A DNA stretch of 64,000 nt from NCBI RefSeq assembly GCF_002886045.1, contig NZ_CP025791.1, positions 2,123,001 to 2,187,000 on the forward strand, read 5' to 3'. Under the pieces are notes generated by a model. The model saw only the letters and a program-made list of their open reading frames with translations, had not been told where the DNA came from and ran no database searches. The position numbers and the translations under genes are program-made. Source of the DNA: Flavivirga eckloniae. Its GTDB lineage: Bacteria > Bacteroidota > Bacteroidia > Flavobacteriales > Flavobacteriaceae. Shown piece after piece: positions 26,242 to 36,000 of this stretch; the first letter of the stretch is position 1; each line of letters begins with the position of its first letter.

Positions 26242-26338
26242 ACCTTACCTTATACAATTGCATGTGTAAAAAAAAGGATAAAGTCATTATTTAGCGGTAA
26301 TTCCTATAATACCTTACCTTACCGAAGATTGCTTACCT
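26242..26338. promoter_or_regulatory. Direct repeats ACCTTACCTTA upstream of susC pair 1
   Basis: ACCTTACCTTA occurs at 26242-26252 and 26311-26321, 69 bp apart in the same orientation, with a shorter CTTACCT at 26332-26338. They lie between the AraC-type regulator stop and the susC start, a natural operator location. Confidence 0.5.
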
Positions 26339-26343
26339 CATAT

Positions 26344-27885
26344 TTACTTGTACAACCCTTTTTTGATCTGCATATTTATAAACTCTGAAGGTGTAAGGGA
26401 TGTTTCTTTTTTAAAGGCTTTATTAAAAGTGACCTTATTATTATAGCCAACTTCATAGGCTATATCTATAATGTTAAGACTGCCATGAATATCTTCCTTA
26501 AGAATACGAATGGCCTCCTGAATTCTAAACTTATTTATGAGTTCGAAAAAGTTTATATTAAAATGTTCGTTTATTATTTGGGATGTATTATGCCTTGTAG
26601 TATTTAGTCTTTTAGACAGTTCTTCTAGATTTATATTATTTTCTTTAAATACCTTATCTTCTACAAATAGCCTGATTAAATTTCCTTTAAGTTCTTCCGA
26701 TAAGGCATTTGTAAGTCCAGATTTCTGATATTTTTCTAAAGGGGGTATTGTGTTTTCTGATGTACCGACTGAATAGCTCTTAAAAATTTCGGGCTGAACA
26801 TATGCCATATAGGCTAGATAAATAACCATAACAGACATAATACTTACTTGTATATAATTAATGAAGTAAGGAAAAGAAAGCATTAATCCGCTTACAGGCA
26901 AACCATAAATGATATATGAAACTAGATAAATAACATGTATGGCGTAAATGGTTTTCTTCCACCTATTAACGGGTTTTTTACCTTTTATAGAATCCTCTTC
27001 TTTTCTACGCGAATAATGAAACTTTCCAATTAAAATAGCATATATAAAAAGTGACACCACTTTTGAAATAAATATGACATACCTATTTATATTATATGAA
27101 TTATTTATTTCCAGCATAATTTCAATTTTATCGTTGGATGAAAGCGAATACATTGGAAATAAATACACAATTAAAATAAGAGTTGGTAGAAAATGTAATA
27201 AGTCAATAGTCCGAAACTTAAAATTATAAGTAACGCTTTTAAAATACAAATACAAGAACGGTCCATATAAAAGTGCCGTCAATGCGGCTATTAAGTATGT
27301 ATGGGGCAGCCTATACTGAATATTAGAGATGTACAAAACAAACTCCAGAATAAATAAAGAGTGTACGCCTACAAAACCACTAATGAATAGTTTGGCACAC
27401 CTATTTGCCTTTTTAGAAAAATTAATAATTACGGTAAAAAAGAAACCAATTAAAGCAACATATAAGAATATGAATGAAATCCAGTCAATTTGCAACATGT
27501 AATTCTCAGATAGTTCTTTATGCGCTTCAGAGCCCCTAATAACATTATATGCCTCACTATTCAGGATGGAAAAATCTAATGTATTTTTAATATACTTTTC
27601 GGTATAAATGAGTGCGTCTTCCGGTTGACCAAGATCGGCATTAAGTATGGCTAACTTTTTAAATATATTGACTGAATCTGCTGGTTTCTTTTCTTTTAAA
27701 GCGTCATTATAAAGCACCAACAGCTCCAACTGAGTCATATCGTTTCTGATACTTTGCTGTTCAATCAAGCTATCTACCTGAATATTAAATATAGGGATCG
27801 TTTTTACTTTTGGGGTGGCGACTAATTTGTTGGATACAACAAATAAGCATATAACAAACAATAGTGTTCTTGATTTGAATGACAT
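26344..27885 (-). CDS. Membrane-spanning AraC-family regulator
   Basis: A 513-residue protein with a signal-like first helix, a helical, TPR-remnant extracytoplasmic region (about 35-130, MTQLELLVLYNDALKEKKPADSVNIFKKLAILNADLGQPEDALIYTEKYI) and about seven TM helices (about 135-375). A C-terminal cytosolic AraC domain follows (about 405-510, INLEELSKRLNTTRHNTSQIINEHFNINFFELINKFRIQEAIRILKED...IAYEVGYNNKVTFNKAFKKETSLTPSEF). It likely senses a signal across the membrane and controls the SusC/SusD pair located downstream in the same orientation. Comparable TM-AraC proteins are common in flavobacteria. Confidence 0.9.
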   Translation of the reverse strand: MSFKSRTLLFVICLFVVSNKLVATPKVKTIPIFNIQVDSLIEQQSIRNDMTQLELLVLYNDALKEKKPADSVNIFKKLAILNADLGQPEDALIYTEKYIKNTLDFSILNSEAYNVIRGSEAHKELSENYMLQIDWISFIFLYVALIGFFFTVIINFSKKANRCAKLFISGFVGVHSLFILEFVLYISNIQYRLPHTYLIAALTALLYGPFLYLYFKSVTYNFKFRTIDLLHFLPTLILIVYLFPMYSLSSNDKIEIMLEINNSYNINRYVIFISKVVSLFIYAILIGKFHYSRRKEEDSIKGKKPVNRWKKTIYAIHVIYLVSYIIYGLPVSGLMLSFPYFINYIQVSIMSVMVIYLAYMAYVQPEIFKSYSVGTSENTIPPLEKYQKSGLTNALSEELKGNLIRLFVEDKVFKENNINLEELSKRLNTTRHNTSQIINEHFNINFFELINKFRIQEAIRILKEDIHGSLNIIDIAYEVGYNNKVTFNKAFKKETSLTPSEFINMQIKKGLYK

Positions 27886-28050
27886 TGGTTGGATAATTGA
27901 GAGCGATTACAACACTTTTTAAACGGACAAATTTATTGCAAATATGAAAATATGAATAAAGGCGCTCATAATTCTTAAAAAAAACTTAAAATGGTAATCC
28001 CCGATAATAATATACCTTTTAGTGCAAGAAAGACACAACAAGTTGTAAAC

Positions 28051-28083
28051 AAAAAAGGCTGCTAAATGTATAGCAGCCTTTTA
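28051..28083 (-). terminator. Rho-independent terminator of the galE operon
   Basis: On the minus strand AAGGCTGCTA and TAGCAGCC form a GC-rich stem around a TACATT-type loop, followed by a run of T. It lies 22 bp after the galE stop. Confidence 0.85.
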
Positions 28084-28104
28084 TATATTTTATAGCATTA
28101 TTTA

Positions 28105-29130
28105 CTATTTATTTGCTCTAACTTTTTGCTCCCATAACCATGCCGAACGCATAGCATCATCTAAGCTTAATTCGGTTTTCCAACCTAATACATCATTAGC
28201 TTTGTTCGTATCTGCATAAGCCGAAATAATATCACCTTCTCTTCTACCAACAATTTTATAATTTAGTTTTTCTCCAGAAACGCGTTCGAAAGATTTAACA
28301 ACTTCGAGTACTGAACTTCCTTTTCCGGTTCCTAAATTAAATGTTTCGTAACTCGATTCATTTTTATTTTGTAACAAGCGCCCTAAAGCAACTACGTGTG
28401 CCTTTGCTAAATCCACCACATGGATATAATCTCGAACACAGGTACCATCTGTTGTTGGATAATCATCTCCAAAAACAGATAGTTCTTCGCGTAATCCAAT
28501 CGCGGTTTGAGTTATAAAAGGAACTAAATTTTGAGGTACACCAATAGGTAATTCTCCTATCATAGTAGATTCATGTGCTCCAACAGGATTAAAATAACGC
28601 AATGCTATAGCTTGTATACTTGGAACTGCTTTACAGGTATCTCTAATAATTTCCTCACCTATCTGCTTTGTGTTTCCATAAGGAGATTCGGCCTGTTTTA
28701 CTGGCGCACTTTCTGTTATTGGCAATTCGTCTGCCTGTCCGTAAACAGTACAAGATGAACTAAAGATAAAACTTGACGATGGTAACTTTTTTAGTTCTTG
28801 TAAAATATAAACCAAAGTCCCAATATTGTTTTCGTAGTACAGTAAAGGCTCTTTCACACTCTCACCAACAGCTTTACTCGCAGCAAAATGGATAACACCT
28901 TTTACATCATTATGTTCTTTAAAAAAAGCTTCAACTCCTGCTTTATTCTTTAAATCCAGCTTTTCAAAAATTGGCGCTTTTCCTGTTATTGCTTTAATGC
29001 CGTCTAAAACCTTGATTGATGAATTAGACAAATCATCAATTATAACAACTTCGTAACCTTCATTTTGTAATTCTACAACTGTATGTGATCCAATAAAACC
29101 TAATCCGCCTGTAACTAATATTTTATCCAT
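28105..29130 (-). CDS. galE: UDP-glucose 4-epimerase
   Basis: A short-chain-dehydrogenase-fold NAD enzyme interconverting UDP-glucose and UDP-galactose (or the N-acetyl forms). The Rossmann motif is TGGLGFIGSHTVVEL. The Ser/Tyr/Lys active site is SSSCTVYG (Ser124-126), Tyr151 and Lys155 in YGNTKQIGEE. Other segments are VIHFAASKAVGESV, ALRYFNPVGAH, TCVRDYIHVVDLA and GRREGDI. At 341 residues it has the typical GalE length. Its start overlaps the upstream aminotransferase gene by 8 bp; both supply nucleotide-sugar precursors for envelope glycans. Confidence 0.95.
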   Translation of the reverse strand: MDKILVTGGLGFIGSHTVVELQNEGYEVVIIDDLSNSSIKVLDGIKAITGKAPIFEKLDLKNKAGVEAFFKEHNDVKGVIHFAASKAVGESVKEPLLYYENNIGTLVYILQELKKLPSSSFIFSSSCTVYGQADELPITESAPVKQAESPYGNTKQIGEEIIRDTCKAVPSIQAIALRYFNPVGAHESTMIGELPIGVPQNLVPFITQTAIGLREELSVFGDDYPTTDGTCVRDYIHVVDLAKAHVVALGRLLQNKNESSYETFNLGTGKGSSVLEVVKSFERVSGEKLNYKIVGRREGDIISAYADTNKANDVLGWKTELSLDDAMRSAWLWEQKVRANK

Positions 29131-30280
29131 TTATAAACTTTATAATTGTTGATGTAATATATTCTATTTGTTCATCATCTAATTCAGTGTGCATAGGCAA
29201 CGAAATCACTTCTTTTACCAATTGATTTGTTATTTTAAAATCATCTTCATTATACCTTTCGTCTTGATATGCTTTCTGGTTGTGAAGCGGAATTGGATAA
29301 TACACGCCACATGGAATACCACTTTCGTTTAAATGTTTAGCCAACGCATCTCTATCTACACCCTTTATTTTAAGTGTATATTGGTGAAAAACATGACATT
29401 GGCAAGACGTATCACAATCCTCAGAACAGGTTGCAGATACTTTTGGCGTTATTACGTTATCAATATTTTTAAATGCTTTATCGTATTTTATTGCTGCAGC
29501 TTGCCGTGCTCTATTATAATGGTCTAAATGTGGTAATTTAGCATCTAATACGGCTGCTTGAATGCTATCCAAACGAGAATTCACTCCTACCACATCATGA
29601 TGGTAACGCTCGTACATTCCGTGGTTAACAATACCTCTAATGGTATGTGCTAAATCGTCATCGTTAGTAAAGATAGCTCCACCATCACCATAACAGCCTA
29701 AATTTTTAGATGGGAAAAAAGACGTAGACGCCACATGACCTATGGTTCCTGCTTTAACTTTTCTACCGTCTTTATACGCGTAAGATGCTCCGATAGCTTG
29801 TGCATTATCTTCAATTACAAATAGATCGTGTTCTTTTGCAATCTCCATTATAGCTTCCATGTTGGCACATTGACCGAATAAATGAACGGGTACAATAGCT
29901 TTAGTTTTTGGAGTGATGGCTTGTTTAATGGCTTCAATATTTATATTGAAATCATCTTCATTAACATCCACCAATACTGGTGTTAACTGTAACAATGCAA
30001 TCACCTCTACAGTGGCGGCAAAAGTAAAATCGGCTGTAATAACCTCATCTCCTGGTTTTAAACCTAACCCCATCATTGCTATTTGCAATGCATCTGTACC
30101 ATTGGCACATGGAATAACATGTTTAACTCCTAAATATTGCTCTAAATTCTTTTGAAACTCATGAACCTTAGGTCCGTTTATAAATGCAGTGTTTTCTATA
30201 ACTTCTTGGATAGAAGTGTTAACGACATCTTTTATGCCGCTATACTGACCTTTGAGGTCAACCATTTGAATTTTTTTCAT
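29123..30280 (-). CDS. DegT/DnrJ/EryC1/StrS-family sugar aminotransferase
   Basis: PLP-dependent aminotransferase that aminates 3- or 4-keto nucleotide sugars. The 385-residue protein has ANGTDALQIAMMGLGLKPGDEVITADFTFAATVEVI, FVIEDNAQAIGASY, and PLP-binding Lys192 in STSFFPSKNLGCYGDGGAIFTND, followed by NSRLDSIQAAVL. A cysteine cluster (Cys284, 288, 292 and 294) precedes HVFHQYTL; similar insertions occur in related enzymes but a metal site is conceivable. The 8-bp overlap with galE shows an operon. The sugar substrate is unknown. Confidence 0.92.
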   Translation of the reverse strand: MKKIQMVDLKGQYSGIKDVVNTSIQEVIENTAFINGPKVHEFQKNLEQYLGVKHVIPCANGTDALQIAMMGLGLKPGDEVITADFTFAATVEVIALLQLTPVLVDVNEDDFNINIEAIKQAITPKTKAIVPVHLFGQCANMEAIMEIAKEHDLFVIEDNAQAIGASYAYKDGRKVKAGTIGHVASTSFFPSKNLGCYGDGGAIFTNDDDLAHTIRGIVNHGMYERYHHDVVGVNSRLDSIQAAVLDAKLPHLDHYNRARQAAAIKYDKAFKNIDNVITPKVSATCSEDCDTSCQCHVFHQYTLKIKGVDRDALAKHLNESGIPCGVYYPIPLHNQKAYQDERYNEDDFKITNQLVKEVISLPMHTELDDEQIEYITSTIIKFING

Positions 30281-30445
30281 CTAAAAAAACTTGCAGTCTT
30301 TTTTATTACTTTTAAATGAAATAATTGTAAGACTAAATTTACTGAATACCCGTAATGGGTTAACAGCTTACGAAATTACAAAATTCATTCACGCCAACCA
30401 ATGAATTTGTTCCAAAGAAATGTATTTTAGCGGCAAAGAAAAAAA

Positions 30446-31681
30446 TTGGGTTTTATTTACAACATAGGTATACGTACAGCTCATTTTGGATTAAAGTGTG
30501 CGGCTGTTTTTAACGAAAAAATTAAAAAGGGTGTTATTGGTCGTCAAGACACTTTTAAAGTTCTTGAAAATGCATTACACCCAAACGATAAAACCTTATG
30601 GTTTCATTGTGCCTCTTTGGGCGAATACGAACAGGGGCTTCCTGTTTTTAAGGAGTTAAGAGCACATTATAAGCAGCATAAAATCGTACTCAGCTTTTTT
30701 TCGCCTTCTGGTTTCGAAATTCGAAAAAATTCTCCCATAGCAGATGTTGTGGTTTATTTGCCACTAGACAGTAAACGCAATGCCAAAAAGTTTATAGATA
30801 TTGTTAATCCAGAGCTTTCCATTTTTGTTAAGTACGACATTTGGCCTAATTTTTTAAATGAATTAAAAAAGCGCTCATTGCGAGCTATTTTAATATCGGC
30901 TGCTTTTAGAAAAAACCAATCTTACTTTAAGTTTTATGGCGCCGAATTAAGACGGGCTTTATTTACTTTCGAGCATATTTTTACTCAAAATGACACTTCT
31001 AAAACCTTACTACAATCTATAAACTACAATAACGTAACGGTTAGTGGAGATACGCGTTTCGATCGTGTTTCCAGTCAGCTAGAATTAGACAATAGCCTAG
31101 ATTTTATCGAAACGTTTAAAGACAACAAATTATGTGTAGTTGCTGGTAGTACATGGCCAGAGGGCGACAGTTTACTTATTAACTATATTAATAGCTGTTA
31201 CCACGAGGATGTAAAGTTTATTATTGCTCCTCATAATATTAAATCTTCTCAAATAAATAGCTTTCAGGACAAGTTGAATACCGAATCGGTATTGTACTCC
31301 ACAAGGCATGACACACAACTAACCAATGCTCAGGTTTTTATAATTGATACTATTGGTATTCTTACAAAAGTGTACAATTATGCGGATATTGCCTATGTTG
31401 GTGGGGCCATGGGTCATACTGGCTTGCATAACACTTTAGAACCTGCTGTATTTGGAGTACCTATTATTATTGGTTCTAATCATGGCAAGTTCCCTGAAGC
31501 GAAAGCCATGATAGATCTTAATGGCATGTTCTCTATTTCCAACCAAAAAGAATTTGATCATATTTTAAATGAATTGATCGAAAACAAACAAAAACGTCTG
31601 GCTTCTGGAAGGAATAATAGCGATTATATTAAAAAAAATAAAGGTGCTGTCGTCCAAATACTAGATTATCTGCGTATATAA
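30446..31681 (+). CDS. waaA: 3-deoxy-D-manno-octulosonic acid (Kdo) transferase
   Basis: Transfers Kdo from CMP-Kdo to lipid A precursor at the inner membrane. The 411-residue GT-B glycosyltransferase shows the N-terminal FIYNIGIRTAHFGLKCAAVFNEK membrane-associated segment, WFHCASLGEYEQGLPVF, VYLPLDSKRNAKKFID, FVKYDIWPNFLNELKKR, VSGDTRFDRVSSQ, CVVAGSTWPEGDSLL and DIAYVGGAMGHTGLHNTLEPAVFGVPIIIG. The start is a TTG at 30446: an in-frame stop lies six codons upstream and no ATG fits, while FIYNIGI is the conserved N-terminus. Confidence 0.94.
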   Translation: MGFIYNIGIRTAHFGLKCAAVFNEKIKKGVIGRQDTFKVLENALHPNDKTLWFHCASLGEYEQGLPVFKELRAHYKQHKIVLSFFSPSGFEIRKNSPIADVVVYLPLDSKRNAKKFIDIVNPELSIFVKYDIWPNFLNELKKRSLRAILISAAFRKNQSYFKFYGAELRRALFTFEHIFTQNDTSKTLLQSINYNNVTVSGDTRFDRVSSQLELDNSLDFIETFKDNKLCVVAGSTWPEGDSLLINYINSCYHEDVKFIIAPHNIKSSQINSFQDKLNTESVLYSTRHDTQLTNAQVFIIDTIGILTKVYNYADIAYVGGAMGHTGLHNTLEPAVFGVPIIIGSNHGKFPEAKAMIDLNGMFSISNQKEFDHILNELIENKQKRLASGRNNSDYIKKNKGAVVQILDYLRI

Positions 31682-31803
31682 GGTGTTTTATCGGGGTTTT
31701 GTTAAAAAAATTAACATAAAATTCTTGGATTTTACTAAAAGTTATTAAATTCGTAATTAGTATTATTTTAATACTCAAATAATTAACACTAAAACAAAGA
31801 ACA

Positions 31804-32124
31804 ATGAAAAAATTTTTATTAAGTACCGCTTTATTACTAGTACTAGGTTTATCTTTTACTTCTTGTAGAGATACTAAAAAAGCAGAGGATGCTGAAGCTG
31901 CAGTAGAAGCTGCTGCTGAAAAAGCTGAAGAAGCTGTAGAAGCTGCTGCTGACAAAGCTGAAGAAGCTGTTGATGCTGCTACTGAAGCTGCTGGTGAGGC
32001 AGTAGATAAAGCTGTTGATGCTGCAGGTGAGACTGTAGATAAAGCTGTTGATGCTGCGGGTGAGACTGTAGATAAAGCTGCTGACGCTGTTAAAGACAAA
32101 ATAAAGAAAGAAGCTGGTCACTAA
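31804..32124 (+). CDS. Ala/Glu-rich lipoprotein with 11-residue helical repeats
   Basis: A 106-residue lipoprotein: signal peptide with lipobox SFTSC (Cys21), then about 75 residues built almost only of Ala, Glu, Asp, Lys and Val in an 11-residue rhythm (DKAVDAAGETV repeated, preceded by looser AEKAEEAVEAA units). The pattern predicts a long amphipathic helix like those of LEA-type or apolipoprotein-type proteins. The function is unknown; an envelope stress or spacer role is speculation. It is a single gene with its own strong terminator. Confidence 0.8.
   Translation: MKKFLLSTALLLVLGLSFTSCRDTKKAEDAEAAVEAAAEKAEEAVEAAADKAEEAVDAATEAAGEAVDKAVDAAGETVDKAVDAAGETVDKAADAVKDKIKKEAGH
32011..32076 (+). 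repeat. 33-bp in-frame tandem repeat
   Basis: Two adjacent 33-bp units (32011-32043 and 32044-32076), differing at one base, each encode AVDAAGETVDK. Looser upstream units suggest expansion by slippage, so copy number may vary between strains. Confidence 0.85.
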
Positions 32125-32152
32125 ATACCGCGACAATATCTTTTGAAAACAG

Positions 32153-32178
32153 AGACTGCTGTAAAGCAGTCTTTTTTT
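32153..32178 (+). terminator. Rho-independent terminator of the Ala-rich lipoprotein gene
   Basis: AGACTGCT-GTAA-AGCAGTCT is a perfect 8-bp stem with tetraloop, followed directly by seven T, 28 bp after the stop codon. Confidence 0.92.
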
Positions 32179-33016
32179 GTTTATGACTGTTTCTTTTGAC
32201 ATGAGCAAATACGCTCAAAAACTTATGAGATGCTTTAATCACTTAAAACTATCTTTAGTTAACGTCGGTTCGACATATTGAATGCTGATAATCAGTTTTT
32301 TGATAGATTTTAAAAGATAAAACCTTTACAATTTCGACGAGGGACGAGGAGACATCTCATCATAATGGGATGGCTCGTCGCTCATGCTTCGCTCCCTGCC
32401 TGCCTGCAGCCACGTACCCACATCTTTTTAATCAAGCCACGAATTACACAGATTTATACGAATAAAACCTCAATATGATGGATAGCTCTCTATACTATTC
32501 ATAATCACGAATCAGACTTTCAGTCTGTTTTTACAATTTAAACCCGATTTAATTCTATTATATTTCTGTACTTTAATTTAAGGTGTGTTCGATTTAATAG
32601 TTTTGATTTCTAATTAGTTACATTAAAAACAACCCTAAGTTCCCCTCAAGGGGACAATTTTACTGAGTGAGATTCCTCCCTCGAGGGAGGATTAAGGAGG
32701 GTGTGTTTAAATACAAAATATTTTATAAGATAACAATCAGTACTTTACAATGAAGTTAAATAACTTCAGTTAAATAGAAACTCACGTTAATTTATTAATA
32801 AGTAAATACGAATTACTTATTAGTAAATAATTTATATTTAGAACCATTTGTGATAATTCGTGAAATTAGTGTCTATCTTTGTAAAATTATTATTTGATAT
32901 GCAGCCATATCTGTGGGTACATCGTAGCTGCCGACAGGCAGGTGTAGACATTACAAATAACTATATTTCAATGTTTTAATTTAGTTTTTTCTGTATGACT
33001 TACATCAAACTCACGT
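32179..33016. other. Gene-free stretch of ~0.84 kb rich in repeats
   Basis: No open frame here looks real. The stretch contains a short inverted pair CGACGAG/CTCGTCG (about 32334-32380), CCCCTC/GAGGGG hairpin repeats (about 32640-32700) and a pair of long imperfect inverted arms (32395-32461 and 32848-32943). It separates the lipoprotein gene from the VCBS/Sus operon and may contain a decayed non-autonomous element. Confidence 0.6.
32395..32943. repeat. Imperfect long inverted repeats flanking non-coding DNA
   Basis: The left arm (32395-32461) carries in order CCTGCCTGC, GTACCCACA and CACGAATTACAC. The right arm (32848-32943), read on the minus strand, carries CCTGCCTG, GTACCCACA and CACGAATTATCAC in the same order. 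The arms are diverged and unequal in length, enclosing about 390 bp without a gene. Confidence 0.5.
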
Positions 33017-36000
33017 TTAGTTAGACATTTTCAGCAAGTGCATGGAGCCATTATTAACTCCTACTAAAACTCCTTTGGCATTTTTACCAAGTTTTATAGG
33101 CTTTATATCTTTAACATTCGTAGGCAAAAAGACACCACTTAAAGAAGGCTTTACAGCTTTAAAATCAAATTGTTTATCACCTTCTAATAACGCTCCAATA
33201 GAAGCATCGGCACGTGTGGTTTCTATCTCAACATTGAATTTATTTCCTGCAAGTAAAATATCATTAATGCCGTCTTTATTAAAATCGTCTATTTCTATGC
33301 TTTGCACTGTAGAATACTGCGCTTCATTTGGAAGCTTTTTTATTTTAAATGAACCACCATTATTAATTAAAAATACTGATTGAAACATATAAACTTCATG
33401 TTTCTGCGACGTAAGTGCCTTATCATCCAATATGGATCCTAAATCTGCCTCCGCAAACGCATTATAGGTGGTAAACCTTTTTGATATACCGGGTAATTGT
33501 TCTGTAGAACATTCTTTCCCCCGTATTGGAACAATTTTATTTTTATAATCTTTAGCCAAAAAGACATCATTTGTCCCATTTTTATCATAATCTGCAGCAA
33601 AAACATAAAATGGTTTTTCTTCGCTGGCCTTGAATTTATAGTTTTCACCAAGGTTTCCTAATACAAAATCCATATCGCCATCTTGATCAATATCTTTTGC
33701 TTCTATGGTGTTCCACCATCCATTGGTTTTATTTAAAGCCGGCATATCTTGTTTTACAAAAATCCCTTCTTTTATTTGAAATACACTAATGGGCATCCAT
33801 TCTCCTACTAATAGCAGCTCATTTTTTGAATCCCCATCAATGTCTTCCCAAGCTGCATCGGTTACCATACCCACAAACTCCAACGCTTTGGCGTGCTGAG
33901 TTGTAACATCTACAAAAACTCCTGAATTGTTTTGTAATAAATAACTTTTTGGAGCACTCGTATACCGGTTTGGAACCAATCTACCCCCAACAAAAAGATC
34001 CAGATCACCATCAGCGTCATAATCCAACGGTATGACACAACCGCCACTGGAAGTAATCTCTGGTAAATTGTTAGATTTATTAAAATGCCCCTTACCATCA
34101 TTTAAATACAATCTGTCTTGATATTCAGAAGAATGTTCAGAAAATTCATTTCCCCCACTCACAACGTATAAATCTAAAGAACCATCTCCGTTAGCATCAA
34201 AAAATGCAGAAGCTACATCTTCAAAACCTTTATCGTTTAAAAAATCTGTTTGTTTACTTTCTATAAACGTTTCGTTGCTTCTCTGCAAAAAGAGTCTCCC
34301 TGCTTGATTTACCGCACCTCCAATATAAAAATCTTCAAACCCATCATTGTTAACATCTGCTACAGATATACATGGCCCCTCGGTTGATAGTTTGTGAGGT
34401 AATAATATCTGATTTTTGAAGTCATTAAAATTGTTTTCGGTATGCTTCACTGTATTTCCTAAAAAAGCAGACCTGGTAACATCCTTAAAAACAGGATTGT
34501 ATTTGTTTCTTGTTTCTTTTATTACTTTGGCTTGCTGATAATCTACAGTTAAAAGTGTATTTGCCTTTACATTGGTTATCAGGTTTATCTTTTTATCTGG
34601 CCAAACAACTTTTACTGAATCTATGGTAGTAGTTATTCCCAGACCAAAATGAGCAATAGGATCGACCGAAGACAAATACCCCCTTACATTCTTTAATTCG
34701 TGATACTGAATACTATCGTTTTTAAACAAAGTAATTTTCGCTCCTAATCCCAGTGTATTGTACTTTGGTCCTTTTAGTTTTAGTTTTAAAAAACGATTTC
34801 CTGATTTCTCAGAATTATTCTTGTAAATAAAAGCGTTATCATTAATATTATTTACAACAAGGTCTAAATCTCCGTCATTATCCAAATCACTAACAGCTGC
34901 TCCATTGGAGAAACTAGCGGCCTCCAGTCCCCAATCCTTTCCCTTACTGGAAAACTTTAATCCGCCATTGTTTTTATAAATATAATTAGGGATTTTATTT
35001 TCATTAAACAGATTTACAATATGATCGACATTTTCACTTTTAGTACGTTGTCTTTTCAATTCAGAATCCACATATTTCAGAAGTATACTGGTTGCATCTT
35101 TGTCAAAAATATCACGTCTAAAACCATTGGAAATAAACAAATCCCGTAATCCGTCGTTATCAAAATCACTACCAATACAAGACCAACTCCAATCGGTCTT
35201 ATCGATTCCAGCAAACTGGCTTATTTCACTAAAATACCCATTACCATTGTTAACCTGAAGCATATTATGCATATACTGGTAATGATTTCCTGCGTTTAGA
35301 ATGTAATTATAACCATCTACATTCATAGAAGCCATACTCGTTTTGGCTCGAATATGATCTGGCGATGTCATATCTAATTCTACAATATCTTCGTAACCAT
35401 CATTATTAAAATCTACAACATCTATGCCCATACCATAAAATGCCACATGATTGGTTATAGATTGAATATTTTGCTCAAAGGTTTTGTTTCCTTTATTTTC
35501 AAAAAAGTAATCGCTTTCCAAATAGTCATTTGCAACATAAATATCACTAAAACCATCGTTATTTAAATCGGAAGTTGATAGTCCCAAACCATAAGAATAG
35601 GTTTGATTTATTCCAGATTTTTGGCCAACCTCTTTATAAACCCCGTTTATATTTTCGTAAAGCTTATCTCTGTGTAAAGGGTTTTGTTCTTCCCTACCTT
35701 TTTTAATATCATCAAACGAAGTAAAAAAATATTTTGGGCGGTTAATTAAATACATGTCGAGATCGTTATCGTTATCCATGTCAAAAAACGAAGCCATCAT
35801 AGAAAATCCCGAATCTGCTATATTATAATCTTTGGCTTTTTCTGAAAACGTATTATCGCCATTATTAACATAGAGAAGGTTACGGCGCTCTTCATCCGTA
35901 CCCCGAAAGCCGCCTTTGCAAACGTATATATCTAAAAGATTATCTCCATTAATATCAACCATGACCACTCCATTGTCCCAACCTTCTCCACCTCCAACAC

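Noticed and set aside
31629-32099. Open frame of 156 codons on the minus strand, Ala/Ser/Thr-rich
   Set aside because: It is the antisense shadow of the repetitive Ala-rich lipoprotein gene, whose plus-strand product has a lipobox and its own terminator.
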